DNA of 64,000 nt from Liolophura sinensis (GCF_032854445.1 NC_088300.1:61480984-61544983), one strand, 5' to 3'. Shown: positions 24,385 through 36,700, counted from the first letter of the stretch. Numbers and translations are program-made. The notes: generated by a model from the sequence alone, not told the origin.

Positions 24385-24763
24385 GGCCAAGTGGTCTAAC
24401 ACTAAAGTTCGTTGGAGATCTCAAGGCTCGTATTTATTAAGGTACTTAACACATAAAATGCAAGTGTTTGAAAAGACAAGCTAAGAACAGGAACAAGCTG
24501 AAATTGTGGTTAGTAGTTTATTAGGGGCACAGCTGTGACACTTAGTGCCATTTTATTGGTTAAACTTCAAACATTCATGGGTAAGGGATTAATTATTACT
24601 CAGAGAAATCGATTTGAATTTGTTTATTTCAAAACGTTGGGAACTGAATTTGAGCTCTTCTGTAAACGTAACCAACGTTAATAAATTGCTATTGTTCATA
24701 AGAAACCTGAAGTTGTTCGGGCAGATATCTAAATGTGATGCATCGGGTGATATCTCGTTACAG

Positions 24764-24855
24764 GCTATTTGACAGACGACTTGGTAACGGGCGAGGAAAA
24801 CGGAAATCAAAAAAAGTATATGGGTGTGTTTAAACTCCATGGAGACAACAGGAAG
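24764..24855 (+). CDS. POLL: POLL exon (palm, [12 protein letters not shown] block)
   Basis: The acceptor TTACAG precedes 24764 and the donor GTCAGT follows 24855. The exon is 92 bp: two bases completing a split Gly codon, then 30 codons ending NRK in phase 0. The sequence [21 protein letters not shown] is strongly like vertebrate POLL just before the third catalytic Asp. Confidence 0.93.
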
Positions 24856-27800
24856 GTCAGTTTCTCATATCGTGGAAGGCTGTATATTGCCAAACCATTC
24901 TGTTGTAAATCAGACATGTATTTAGTTATTTTCAATCCAACTGTAAATGAAGTGAGAGATGTTGAAATAATGAATACGTCTTAAAGCTTAGTCAGGTGAA
25001 TATATCGTGTTCGGTTCGATTCGGTGAAGCCGTACCTATCTTTAATCTAACCATAAAGGAAGGAATCTCTGCATGTTTGTCCTTGGATTTTTTCCATAAC
25101 CGTTCCTCTCTGATCGACTTCCCACTTGACGGTTGTATTGCTGAGAACCCATGGAAGTGCAGTGTCGGGTATTCCCGAAATCGCGTATTCCTTATGCATA
25201 TGAAGCAATGATGTCGTCACAAGTCCTTTTCGTGCAAGCTTTTATTCCTGAGATGTGGAATGTATATTATCCGAATTCAATGCCTGTCATTTAAGCTGTA
25301 TGACAGATTTCGATTGTTTTCAAAGTACATTGCACACTAGTAAGGTACAGCTGTGTGGCATCGAAGTCACTCACAATCATTTTAAACTAATTGGTCTTAA
25401 TGATGAAGATTTCAATAATACTTACACACCTGTGGAAAAGTCATTAACAGAACATGGTTTCGTGCGAGTATGACTTTAACCATTAACCAGGTGCCTGTCA
25501 TCAATGCGGTCTCTGTTAGCTCAAATCCCAAGTGCGTGGGAAGGTCTGTATGTTCTTGTGTTTCCCCCGCTTTCCTGCCACCATAATGCTGGCAGTCGTC
25601 GTATAAGGGAAATATTCTGTGGTATGACTCAAATAACCAATCTATTAAAAAAGGAAGTAAATAAATAAATAATTTTACAGTCACACTTGGGCTAAGAAAT
25701 AAAAGATCTCTGGAATCTGGTCATCTTATTAGATGCATCAAAGCGTGAGTGTATCTCATTTAAGCCGTGGTTATGTCGACACGTCAAGATATGACGTCAA
25801 GATGCAGGTCTTAATGTAACAGGCAAATAGGTGAATAACGAGAAGGGCGGCTGCTGTAATGATACGTAAGCACAGGTGAGGAGCGAAGGGATAATGGTTA
25901 AGGCTTCGTCAAGTCGCAGAAATGGAGGTGCTAAACATGGTTTTTTGTAACAAAACCTTTGTTAACGTTTACTTGATCTTTGATTAGAAGTGGACTGCTG
26001 TTGATCACGGGCAGTCATATTCTTGAGTTGTTTTGGGTTAAGTTAGTCGTGAATTCACAAGATTTTAATCAGCCGAACATGAAACCGGCCTATGAAAAAA
26101 AGGCATCTGTCTTCGTCAGATATCGACAGTAATCCCCCTTTCTTTCCAAACTATCATTGTTTTCTACCAACGAGGATATTCATCTTTGTGACAGTGAGCA
26201 CCCACATCTGTGTATAAATGTACCTTGTATATAAATGTAGCCCCAGTATATGTATCCTGTGTATAAATGTACCACCTATAAAAATATAACCCGTATATAA
26301 ATAAACCATCATGATTTTGTGGCACGCGTCTGTACAATGAAATAAATAGTTAAATGTGCGACCGTAGTGACCAGAGTAAATTGTAGTGGCCAGAGTAAAC
26401 CGTAGTGACCAGAGTAAATCACCGACTATGGCTATGCATGCGTGCATAAGTCCATGACCTAGAAACCTTGAAACACCTTGAAACCGAAACTCCGTATTTA
26501 CAAACTACGAGTTTGCTAATCATTGGTGCTAGGCCGGTAAGAACTCACTGACTATTTTTACATTTCTAGGCAACTCTAAAACAATTACTACCAAAGACAT
26601 TGATTTTCTTTTACAGAATTCTCCGTTGTCGTAATTTTTTAAAATCTGTTTCAACACAGTAGCGTTTGGAATATTTTTCCCACCATGCATCAGCCGTTTC
26701 TCAAACTTTTGCTGGGCAGAAGAGAGAAAAATATACATAGCTGCACAGATACGTCACATAATGTGTTAGAGATGGAAGAAAAGTGTACAGTGTCGTGGTG
26801 ACAAGGTATAGGAAAGTTGCATACCTCTGGGTAATGAACTTGCATACTTCTAGGTAATGGACTTTTGATGCATGTTTGAAAAACCTCTCTTAATCCATGA
26901 GGGCGGGATTCGAGCTTACGGTTTGGTTGCTCAGAGTACAATCAACATTGGCGAGACCAACGTTTATAAGTGAATGAGGGAGCGAAGACTCTATATTCAT
27001 GTTGTAACAAGCGGAAAGCGGCATGTAGGAAAATAAAATGCAGAATTTGTATTGGAAGGTGACTTTGAGGTGAAAAATAAACATTGTCATCAACAGATCT
27101 ATGTGGAACTATATTGCAGTAATAATTATCGCTGGATTTAATCATTCATTTCATTGTTGTTTAACGCCATATTCAATAATTTTATTGATTTCACATGCGA
27201 CCTGTACGACAAAAACAGGTGTGAGCATTATTGCCATCGGCATTTTCTGTATGGTCAGAGCGGTCATGGGGTTGTTGAATTGCTTCTCGTGGACCAGTGA
27301 GATTGTCGAAGACAATTCATGATGGTTTTCACACAGATTTGTCTTCACCCATAAAGCTGACCACGACCAAAAGGAAAAGATTCTGGCCCCGGGGTCACAA
27401 ACCGATCTTGGACTTAAATCACAACTTCCGATCACTTTAAAATTGTCATTTCTTATGTGAAAATGTCAAAATTTTTCTTGGCAACGTAAATTCTGGAAAA
27501 GCTATTTTAAAACAAATTTTAGCTAAGATAACGGAAAGGAAAATACCAAGTTTAATCACTGAAAGTTTGACTTCATTGTAAGAGCCCTTCGTGATCCTGA
27601 AGAACAGCGTAAACACGTGCAATTGAGATAAATGAATTTCTAACATAGGTGGCTATTGTTTGTTTCAATTTTGCAATTATTGAAGACAGTTGTTGTTGAG
27701 TAAAATGATCAGAAACATAACATTGAGAACGGAACCAAATAAATTGCTAAGTAATGGCAAGGACGGATGTTTATTAGTTTTTCTTTCATTAAAGCTGTTT

Positions 27801-30800
27801 GTTTAAACACTTTGTGGTTGTAATACTTTAGCAGATCCTTGCCCCGGGTTAATCAGTTATAGATGTAGATAAAAGTGAGAGGACGTCAGAAAATATGGAG
27901 AGTCCTTCAGGGAAATGCAACAACAGTTTAATCAAACTGTCAGCGTCTTAAACACTTCGTATATGATTGCTGTGATTTGGATCCGATGTATACTAAACGA
28001 CGTCTACCGTAGATCATATATACTAGGTCAAATACCTTATCCTACATAAGCCGTGTTTGTGAGAGACCGTTTAAGTTGCTACAATCTAAACATTTACATG
28101 AAAAGTTTGAATGTAACCCTAACTTTGGTAAATTGACAACTAGCCGGATTTCACTGATTTGGTGTGACAGTTTGCCAACCGTCAGACTGCTGTCGCTGCC
28201 CTGATTTTACTCTCTGTGGTGTAGCCTTTTATTTTGATAATGGCTGCGCGTATATGGCAACCATATTACTTCTGACGGACTGCTGTCAGTGGTTGTCATA
28301 GAGTTATCATTCATCCTCAGAGGTGTGATGATATTTTATTGTAGATATACATGGTATGATACTCTGGGCTATGCAATTATGCATGTATTTATATTCATAT
28401 ACAGATCAAAGCCACGGCCTCAAGTTACACATGGAACTTTCTTTGATTCTAGACTCGTGCACTCCCAAAAGTAAACACGCACTCTTTTTTACACATATGT
28501 TTGTGTAGCTCGCGATGTAAACAGTTAAGATACGGGTACCAGTGGTACACAGTTTAGTGCAAATTTTGTCACAGGTATAAAATGTGTTTGCAAGGTACAC
28601 ATGAATATGTCAGTGCACCAATTCTGTATTTGTTGTGTGCACATTTGTTATGTGCACTTTGTTTTGTGCACATTAGTTTTGTGCGCATTTGTTATAGAGA
28701 CAAGGGCCGACAAACTGCTGCTTTTGAATACTACATACGATGATGAGTCCCCACGTTGATTTCGCTCTATACTTTCTGTTTTGCTGCAGCATCGCCGGAT
28801 TGACATCATCGTAACGCCAGTAGAGGAGTACGCATGCTCCCTGGTGCACTTTACGGGCTCAGCTCACTTCAACCGTTCCATACGTCATCTGGCCAAGAAG
28901 ATGGGCATGTCACTGTCAGAGCATGCGCTTAGAACAGGGGTGATTCGCAAAGTACGTCAGTCTTAATGTTTGCCGTAATGTGAACTGCACCGGCCAGGTA
29001 ATCGATTTAGTCGGAGCTCCAAGAAAGAGAAAAAAAAAAAAACTTATGCTGCCGTGGCGTCCCTACATTTGTGATAATACCCCGGGTTTATATATCCGGT
29101 GATAGCATGACCTACAAAGCTTTCCAGAATCACGATGCAGGCGTGAGGAAGGCAAGGGCCATCTATAAAATCTATATATGTGCTTGCATTCGGAAAAATA
29201 ATTTGTTAATTTTAACAAAAAGTCTCATGTCTGAGTTATGCTAGAATGTATTGTGACACAATATTCTGTAATATTCAACATAATATACTGTTCGTATAAT
29301 TGATTATTTATGTTGAATTAATAGAATGTGTGTGTTACATTTAACAGAACGACCGCCCAGACAACAGACTTTCTTTTAAAATTAACATTAAGTTTTTGAG
29401 TGGTGGAATCGAGAATTATAAATTGCATGTGTGCGGAAAAATTTTTTGTTGTAATGTTTTGACAAAAATGGGTTGGGAATGAGATTTCACGTTTGGACAC
29501 GCCGGGCTTATGTTTTCGTAATTAACACACATTATGTAAGACCTTTTATAAACAGACAAACAAAACTACTTTCCATATATGTACAGTCAGTAAACAGGAA
29601 GGTTCTTTGGCTATTTTCGCCAAACGATCGATCTTGAGAGATGTCTAGTAGCTGTTCGTGTACTGTATTACGGGTTTTAATGATAGCGCGATCAGGGAGA
29701 TGTGTTATGTCACAGACAACGTCAAGCTTTCGCTAAAGACCCAATCCCCCCACCTACATCCCCCCCCCCCTTTTTCCTCAAGATCTCATGGAGACATTTT
29801 AATATCCCACACACTTCATCCAGATTTCTATATTTAGGCTAACGGCCACACCACCGTCCATATATAAAAAGAACACGAGGTATGGTGTCAAACACAATTC
29901 GGAGTTGACGCGTTGTTCCACCTACAGTGTCATGCCTACGGTTACTTCCACACTGGGAATGTATGTCAGTATTTTTGTTATTTATTCATTTGTTGCCTAA
30001 TGCCATACTCAAGTAATGCTTGTTGATACGATGGAGATCAGTTTATGTTGGTGGAGAAAACCGGTGTTCCCGGTGTAAACCGGCAAGTTATTGACGAAAT
30101 TTCCAACATGTGTCGGTACAGATATGTAGGTTAGAAATACAGAATGTTGAAAAATTGGCGTTGAAAAACCGTTCAAATGCGAAGGTTTACTGTATCTCAT
30201 ATGACACTCAATTTCAGTTTGTATATACATGTATAAAGAGGAACGCCGCGCATGGGATTTGGTCTGAACCTTCCCAGGGACAAAGACATTTGTCGTGTGC
30301 GTGCGCTGTGGGGTGGTTAGTTAGGAGAAACGTTGAGAGTGTGTCGATTTGTTGTATGAACCTGTGAAAATGTCTTCTTCACCTGCGAATTTTTCAGGCC
30401 ATCAATAAAGCCCCAATATAATTCAATAAATCCCCCGTCATCAAACCAGGCGCAAATAGGCCAGTGTGCAAGCCAACAAGCCAGTGCTCCTTATACGCAC
30501 AATCACGTATAAGCTTTTATAACCAATTTAGATTTTGGAAAATTCTGGAATACGTGGTTAAATAACAGTCAAAGAAAAGATCAAAGTCAAGCTGTCCGCA
30601 CTGACGGGGTCCGCGCTATTACTGTATGACCCTTGTTGGCATCCATCCATTTCATGCAGTTTATGCTATGGTATTGCACGTTTGATTTCCTCATGTTAGT
30701 TTAGTAACCCACAGAAAGAATACATGGCTGCAAATTTGTTTTATGTTCACCTGCTCCACTGTAGTAAGTATCCCATGTGTTATATGATTGGGAGAGGACA

Positions 30801-33674
30801 GTATTTCAATTCTGGGTAAGACTTCTATCGTACAAGTGAAATGTTCATGAGTGCGGCGTAGAACATCAAATAAGTATATAAATCTATCCTACAAGTCAGA
30901 GTTTCCAGCATTCGAAAAACCGTAGAAAACAGAAATTACCGGAGCTCAAATCTGTTAGCATAACTATGATAGGCCAGATCACGGGTTACAGTTTGGTGCA
31001 GGTCCTATTATTCTGGCGTTTATAGTTTGCGTTCTACAGTGCAAAATCTGATTGCTTCAGAATGGCGGTTATCCGGAAATAAATTGGAAACTGTTTTTAC
31101 AAACTAGGGAATTGCACCGTTGAAGCTGACATGGCGAATTACATATATTCTGTGTGAACATTTCTTCAGATTTCATTGGTTTTCGCGATTCCGGTAAAAT
31201 ATTGAAACTTCCGGGAAAAAGTATTTTGATTCAGCACAAAAAAAGCTGGAAAAAGTGAAAAATGAGTCACAGAAGCCAAATTTGCAAACGGAAATCAAAA
31301 CTTCTCTGCGATTTAGGTAGGCCTACTCATGTAGTTCATGCATATTAAAATGCAGGCCGATGGGCTCATTTGTTTCTAATTCTACATGTAGATGAGCAAT
31401 CAAAACTTACGGTTCAGTAAGGTTTTTCAGTGTATTGTTACTGCTAAGTTTGCTTCCGCTAGTATTATAGAAGATATAGAAACCATAAATGCAAAGACAG
31501 TGCAAAGAAAGTGAAAACTTATAACAATTTCGATAATGTCCCTCAAGAACGGCGTGGACACTTAATTAAGACATTCCATCCACATTAAATCAGTTAAGCA
31601 TACATCGTATAGCTTTTGTTGCAAGCGCAGAAATTGAAGAGAGTGAAGATCGTATTCGTTGAGCCAGTCATAAGGTGTCTCCGGCAGATATGTATGGCTT
31701 TAAGTTTATACTTTCTGTTGCAACATTTTTCTAGATTAAAATGAAGGACTGTAAAGTGTATGTGTTTAAAGAAGTAATCGCTGTAGCAAAATGAAATGAA
31801 TATCTGCTCTTTATTAGTACAGTGAACGTACGTGCGATATATGTGTTCATAAGAATCTGTGGCCATAATAATTTGATGGACCAACAATACCATGGCCGTT
31901 CAGCGACAATGTTAGTGGAATGGTGATCTATACTAATCTGTTAATTCCTGTCATTCTGCGTGCCGAGTGATGGTCAGTAGAAAACCTGAGCTAAGTGTTG
32001 CCTTCATTTATTAACATACACTCTATAATGACTTGCCTCTCTCACTGCTTGTGGGGTTCCTGATGACAATAAGCAGTAGACCACACTTATGTGGCCGTTT
32101 GCGCAAACGTTCTTTAAGATCTGTTGTCTCCCACCAGTATGGTGTGCATACGTACCTTCAGGTCACATGGGGGAGAGTTTGTCAATAGCTTGCCCAATGT
32201 CGGTGGTTTACGCTAAGCACTCCTATTTTCTCATAAAACCTCTTAAAGCAACACTCTGATGAACAAGAACTTGCTGTAGTTCCACGGCTTCCAAACTGTA
32301 CCAAAACCAATGTCGTTCAGTTTGTGTTTCAGTATACACAAAACATACTTGTGTTGTATGAAGAAATATTTGTGTTCTTTCCAACAAAAGTATTGTGCCA
32401 TATTTGAATGACTCTGCCTTGTGTTAATTTAACACAAGGTTTGTGTTTTATTTTTTTTGTAAAACAAACGTGTACTTCACATTTATTTTACACATGTTTG
32501 TGTTGGGCTAACACATGTTTGTGTTGGGGTAACACATTTCTGTGTTGGGGGTAACACACTTCCGTGTTGAATTAAACAACACAAGTAGTTGTGTTAGATT
32601 TCAACACAAGTGTTTTTGTGTGTACAGAAAAGTTTGCGACATGACAATGTTTGTAGCATGACAGTGTTTGCAACATGACAATGTTTGCAACGCGACAATG
32701 TTTGTAATATGACAATGTTTGCAACATGACAGTGCTTGTAGCGGTCGTCCAGTGACACAGCGGTGTTTATTAAGACACACCATCCGCTTTGAAAAGTCAT
32801 GGGCAGTTAACTATGCAGTTCAAGAGCATACAACAGTCCACCCTCTATGACTAGGTTAAAATAGATGGATTGGGGGCCTCCGTGGCCGAGGGGGATTAGC
32901 ACGCCAGCACGGAGCGATGACCCAGGTGCCTCTCTTTAATGCGGTTGCTATGAGTTCAAATCCACTGTAATGTTGGTCGCCGTAAGTGAAATATTCTTCA
33001 GCACGGCCTAAAACGCCAAATAGATAAATAAATTTGTATTTCTGAAAGAGAGTGATGCTAGTCATGCTTCTCGCGCGAAAACCAGTAATCGTAGGTCATT
33101 TATGTTCAGATAACACCGAAAGCGCATACAATGAGCTATAATTCGGTGCAAATTAAATTTTAGCTGTCATAGTTTTTGACTTACAGACTATTGAAAATTT
33201 GCCGCAATAGCAGAATTCATTCTAGCATCACTCAAACAAGACTTTCTGTTACAGTTAACAGATTAATTTTTCAGTGTAGCACTTAATGCAAAGATGCCAT
33301 GGCCCTGGAATGTTACTGGTGCAGAGCTTTTGAAGTGGAAGAAGCGCCATAAGACTGCGAGAGAGCCGTGCTTGAGTCAAGTGTAACGATTTTTAATCTT
33401 GGCTACGGCTTTAGGTCAGGAGATGTGTCAAGCTGCTTGGCGATGCGGTCCTCATCCATAAGCCTGACCGCCATGCTAGAGAGTATAAAGCACAAGTCAA
33501 ATAAATAAATAAATTTTCAAAAAAATCGTTGATTAAGTGTTTGATGTTTTTGTTTTTGTTCGCTAGGGAGGGGAGAAAATATTTGAAGGCACTGCGCTGC
33601 CTACACCGACTGAGGAATCCATATTCCGTCACATGGGGATTCCATATCGACCACCTGATGAACGGGACCATTAG
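24764..33674 (+). CDS. POLL: DNA polymerase lambda, last three coding exons (partial gene)
   Basis: Three + strand exons (24764-24855, 28790-28951, 33567-33674) join in frame to give the C-terminal 120 residues of an X-family polymerase. The product fills short gaps in base excision repair and non-homologous end joining in the nucleus. Visible features are [20 protein letters not shown], the RRIDIIV strand carrying the third catalytic Asp, [11 protein letters not shown] (dNTP-binding region), [19 protein letters not shown] and the end motif [22 protein letters not shown] and PYR.P distinguish POLL from POLB and POLM. The two earlier catalytic Asp residues (GDVDV) and the 8-kDa lyase and BRCT domains belong to upstream exons not found in this window. 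Human POLL has Tyr-Phe where this one has His-Phe. Introns are about 3.9 and 4.6 kb and filled with repeats. Confidence 0.93.
25000..25440. repeat. Dispersed repeat D, copy 1 (POLL intron)
   Basis: Blocks such as 'ataaaggaaggaatc', 'gcatgtttgtcc', 'aagtgcagtgtcgggtatt' and a later 'gcctgtcatttaagc' recur in the same order at 44440-44760. The short frames here (24996-25211, 25255-25473) are probably chance frames inside this repeat. Confidence 0.55.
25495..25645 (+). mobile_element. SINE family 1, 3' two thirds, + strand
   Basis: 'atcaatgcggtctctgttag', 'gtgggaaggtctgtatg' and 'ccaccataatgctggcagtc' are followed by a degraded tail 'tatgactcaaataaccaatc'. It is an old copy in a POLL intron. 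Confidence 0.82.
26190..26310. repeat. Short imperfect repeat of TGTATAAATGTA units
   Basis: At least five units of the form (G)TATAAATGTAnC occur in 120 bp. The frame on the - strand (26154-26447) is low complexity and not a gene. Confidence 0.7.
26364..26422. repeat. 19-bp tandem repeat, three units
   Basis: CCGTAGTGACCAGAGTAAA is repeated three times with two substitutions. Confidence 0.85.
27391..27599. mobile_element. MITE family A copy
   Basis: The left end GGGTCACAAACCGATCTTGG and the right end 'gcccttcgtgatcc' are inverted relatives. The interior shares 'atcactttaaaattgtcattt', 'aaattctggaaaag' and 'aaacaaattttagctaa' with the 61861-62060 copy. It is about 209 bp with no coding text. 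Confidence 0.8.
28625..28692. repeat. 16-bp tandem repeat (GTGCACATTTGTTATG-type)
   Basis: About four units of TGTGCACATT(T/A)GTT(A/T)T are arrayed about 100 bp before the POLL exon at 28790. It is a simple minisatellite. Confidence 0.75.
28790..28951 (+). CDS. POLL: POLL exon with third catalytic Asp and [11 protein letters not shown]
   Basis: A pyrimidine-rich acceptor (tttgctgcag) precedes 28790 and the donor GTACGT follows 28951. The exon is 54 codons, phase 0 at both ends. It starts HRRIDIIV, where the Asp corresponds to the third metal-binding Asp. It continues [13 protein letters not shown] (conserved Asn and Arg of the minor-groove sensor) and ends [16 protein letters not shown]. The residue before the conserved Phe-Thr-Gly-Ser is His rather than Tyr. 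Confidence 0.95.
29200..29388. mobile_element. MITE family B copy
   Basis: The left end ATTTGTTAATTTTAAC and 'tgtctgagttatgctagaatgtatt' are inverted relatives of the right end (gacaacagactttcttttaaaattaac). The centre contains 'ttgaattaatagaa', shared with the 54733-54952 copy. Confidence 0.8.
29980..30095 (-). mobile_element. SINE family 2 fragment, - strand
   Basis: 'ttgcctaatgccatactcaa', 'gatggagatcagtttatg', 'ttggtggagaaaaccggtgt' and 'tcccggtgtaaaccgg' read in reverse as the family 2 body and tail (gtttacaccggg...ggttttctcc...gagtatggca). Confidence 0.65.
32165..32250 (+). mobile_element. SINE family 2 fragment, + strand
   Basis: 'gagagtttgtcaatagcttg', 'ccaatgtcggtggtttacgc' and 'gcactcctattttctc' match the body seen at about 42900-42990. 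The 3' tail is missing. Confidence 0.6.
32400..32610. repeat. Array of short AACACA/TGTGTT palindromic units
   Basis: Roughly 20-bp units such as TAACACATGTTTGTGTTGGG repeat with variation (…ATTTCTGTGTTGGGG, …ACTTCCGTGTTG). Each pairs AACACA with TGTGTT, so the single strand can form serial hairpins. It lies in the last POLL intron. Confidence 0.75.
32631..32733. repeat. 17-bp tandem repeat, six units
   Basis: TTTGCAACATGACAATG is repeated six times with one to three changes per unit. On the - strand it yields Cys/His-rich frames (HCHVAN repeats), which I regard as artefacts. Confidence 0.92.
32874..33033 (+). mobile_element. SINE family 1, internally deleted, + strand
   Basis: An intact head (GGGCCTCCGTGGCCGAGGG…, GAGTTCAAATCC) jumps directly to 'actgtaatgttggtcgccgt' and the tail 'aaatagataaataaat'. 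The central 100 bp, including the 'ggtctgccagcaacc' block, is absent. Confidence 0.88.
33205..33266. mobile_element. MITE family B, one end only
   Basis: 'gcagaattcattctagcatc', 'actcaaacaagactttctgt' and 'tacagttaac' match the right end of the family B element at 54733-54952. The left end is missing. Confidence 0.7.
33567..33674 (+). CDS. POLL: POLL terminal coding exon
   Basis: The acceptor 'gttcgctag' precedes 33567. The 36 codons end with TAG at 33672-33674. The peptide runs [20 protein letters not shown], then [15 protein letters not shown], matching the POLL C-terminus (PTPTEKDVF, GLPYREPAERDW in human). An AT-rich palindrome follows about 20 bases after the stop, and an ATTAAA lies near 33692. 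Confidence 0.95.
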   Translation, partial: GGEKIFEGTALPTPTEESIFRHMGIPYRPPDERDH

Positions 33675-33689
33675 TCTACTGAACTCATG

Positions 33690-33742
33690 TATATTAAATT
33701 AAATTTCATATATATATATATATAGATATGAATTTAATTTTT
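33690..33742. repeat. AT-rich palindrome in the POLL 3' UTR
   Basis: TTAAATTAAATTTCATAT is followed by a TA run and then ATATGAATTTAATTTTT, giving a near-perfect inverted repeat about 20 bases after the POLL stop codon. Confidence 0.75.
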
Positions 33743-33744
33743 GA

Positions 33745-36700
33745 AATAACCTGTATTGTGATTATTTTCAACATGATTTCCTCTTCATTCTGCTGACGTA
33801 CAGGTGTTGCACTTTAGTGTTGTCAAAAATCTAGTTGTTAGATGTATCTTTGAAGGTGCATGTTTCGGAAAATTCTTACATTTTGGTTGTTCATGAATTG
33901 GTTTTTACCCGTCTTCTACTACATCAGCACTCAGTAGTTGAAAATAACACAACTGTTCGTTTGAACTTTGCAAATTGAAGGCGTTTTTGGATCATTAAAG
34001 TTAGAAAAGATTAATTAAGGATTTTGTGACAGGTTGGTAAATACAATATCTCTTTACCGTACTTTAAAAATAACAAATACGCCCATACAAATACAAGAAC
34101 CCTATTATTTTCCATTGACCTTGATCCTTTTTTCCAAGGTCGTTGGGTCTATGCCTCCATTACGTCGGAAACAGGCTATCCCTTACAACTGTACCTATGG
34201 GCAAGAAACATTTAGTACATTGTACAGTATTTTGTATTTTCACTTCATTCCAGCTCACATGGCAACCTTGACATATAAAATTTTATGTCAAGAACTGGAC
34301 GTAAAGTTTTGGTGTAGAAAGATTTCATTAGGGTTGTTTATACCTTGGGTGTATTAATAAATATCAGTGGACATAACCCGATAACTTCATGAAACAGTCG
34401 CAAGTAAGCTCATGTCTTTTTGTTTCAGTTGGAACATGCTAGCATGTGTACTTGGTGGCAATATTAACCGAAGTTTAAGGCGTATATTTAATTACTTTTA
34501 TGTAGGTTTTTATTTACCTTTATCTAGATTTTTATTTACCTGATTTTATGTGATATCTTATCTTATACAAAGTTAATATAATGAAATGTACATACTCCTC
34601 GAAATGAATATTTAACCCCTTATAATTGGAATATAGTATTGCTAAATGTGTCCCGAATTTTGCAAAAGTATTTAATAGAATTTAATTATCGCCAAACGGG
34701 TTTAGTAAATATGAATGTAGCACATACACGCATGATGTAAATTTTGAGTGCATAAAATTTATAGTTTTATACCAAAGATTAATTCTCTAATGTATTTAAC
34801 ATTCATGAATTAATGTACTTAAATGGTCACCGGCCATTGGACATTTTCAATAATTTATTAAGATTTTGTTTGATAGCTGTCTTAATGCCAATGTCTTAGT
34901 CACGATTTATGCAAAATAAATTCATTTTCTTTATAGACACGCGTCTCCTGCAGTCGCTGTTTGCGGTTTCTTTGACCGTGTATACGGACATGTTTAAAGC
35001 TTTGTCGATATTATCCACACCTACAAAATGTGGGCTTAATCCTCTGCCTTTATTCCACATACACGTGGTCGGATAAGCACGGGTATACTTAACGGCTACT
35101 TGACGTATCCACTAAATACAAACTGCGACAGCTTGAGAGAAATTTAGAGCAACACGACTTGTGCTTGGCAACAAAGAAATCTCATTGACATCATATATAT
35201 CGTAGGTTTACACAGTATTGTAGAGATCAACAACGAAGTTTTTCACAAATCGATTTGGTCAATAGTTTCATGTATACTATAGACGTTTCATTTGTGAAAT
35301 GCTCATTTTGCTACATACGTCGCGCAAACGTCTTTGCGGGACAAGTCTTAATTTAAAGGTGGAGAAAACATGAAAATTGCATAAAGCTCAGATGAAACAA
35401 TGCGAAAAGTTAGTGGTAAATATGGTCTTAAATATTTGTTTAAATTTTTCTTTCAAGAGAAAAGGTTACTTGAAAATATTTTAGTATGGTAGGACTACAT
35501 CTTATTATATACTGTCTTTGGGTAATAATGTTGTAAATGCAACACGGTAAATAAATGTATTTGCACTAGAATTTTGTCTTTTTCATCTAACATCTTTCGT
35601 CTTTTTGCGCTGTTTCATCTAAAGACTATATTTGGAAATACGTTTCCACGCTGTATCATCTCATTTTCACATCCTTGGTATGTTTTCTTCTCTTTGTAGG
35701 ATATGCGTATTACGAGGTTACATGCATGTATTCTCAGTTACATTTATGGTACTTTTGTCTGAACCATTAATAGTTTGTCCTTCTATTAATTTACCTCGAT
35801 ATACGCAAGACTTTTAGTAGTGTAAAACATTGATCTGGCGCGCCGAGAATCATACTGTCACCAATACCGAAAGTTTTAATTAGGCAGCGTTGGTGTTTCC
35901 CCGACGAGACGCTGCGTATTATAACGATGTCAAATACTGGGCAGCAGGGTGTCAGTGTACCGTACTAAGATATCGGTAAATATATCTATACTGGGGACAA
36001 GTCATTCCAAGCGATGTAATCTTTTGTTTTTTCCCTCTGTAATACGTCAGTGATTTGTGTATAGTTGTGCTAAGAAAGCGGAGGTGGTTCTTGTAACGCT
36101 GCAGTGTATCACCAGACTAACGTGTTATTTACACAAGCTTGGAACTGACGTCTGTAGGCGAGAAGTGTTGAGCCAAGGTGCCTTTTAATGACGAAGGCGA
36201 CCTCAATCACCATGTGCGAAAAACTTTGTCCTATAGAAGACATAAATCAATGAAGCTAACAAACCAACATCAAGGAAGCAGTCAGTCAATTAAAAATGTT
36301 ATATATCGGTACCATTTCTCGCGCAGGAGCAGTCAGGGTCCAAGCAGGATTGACTATTATTCTTGTGTAATGCATGAGCACTACGTTAGTAGTTTGTTCA
36401 TAAATCCTGAGCGCCAAAGCACGAATGCATAATATATACTACATTGCTTTGTTCCCAATTACATGAGGCGGAAAAGTGCCTCATTAGCTAGAAGCAGGTG
36501 TGTTCAGTTTATCTCAATCGATTAACTGACCTTTCCGTATAGATGTTTACGTGTGTCTGTTATTGTGTATTATATCGAAATGTTTTAGTTCTGTGCCTCT
36601 TGTTTCACACAATGCGAGCCCAAAGCGTCATGTGGCAGTATCTATTCCTGTAGACTACCTTAAGCCATTTATAGAATGGAGAATAAAGCCAGTTGTCTCA

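Noticed and set aside
33411-33671. 86-codon - strand frame over the last POLL exon
   Set aside because: It is the antisense shadow of the POLL terminal exon plus a neighbouring short-repeat tail.
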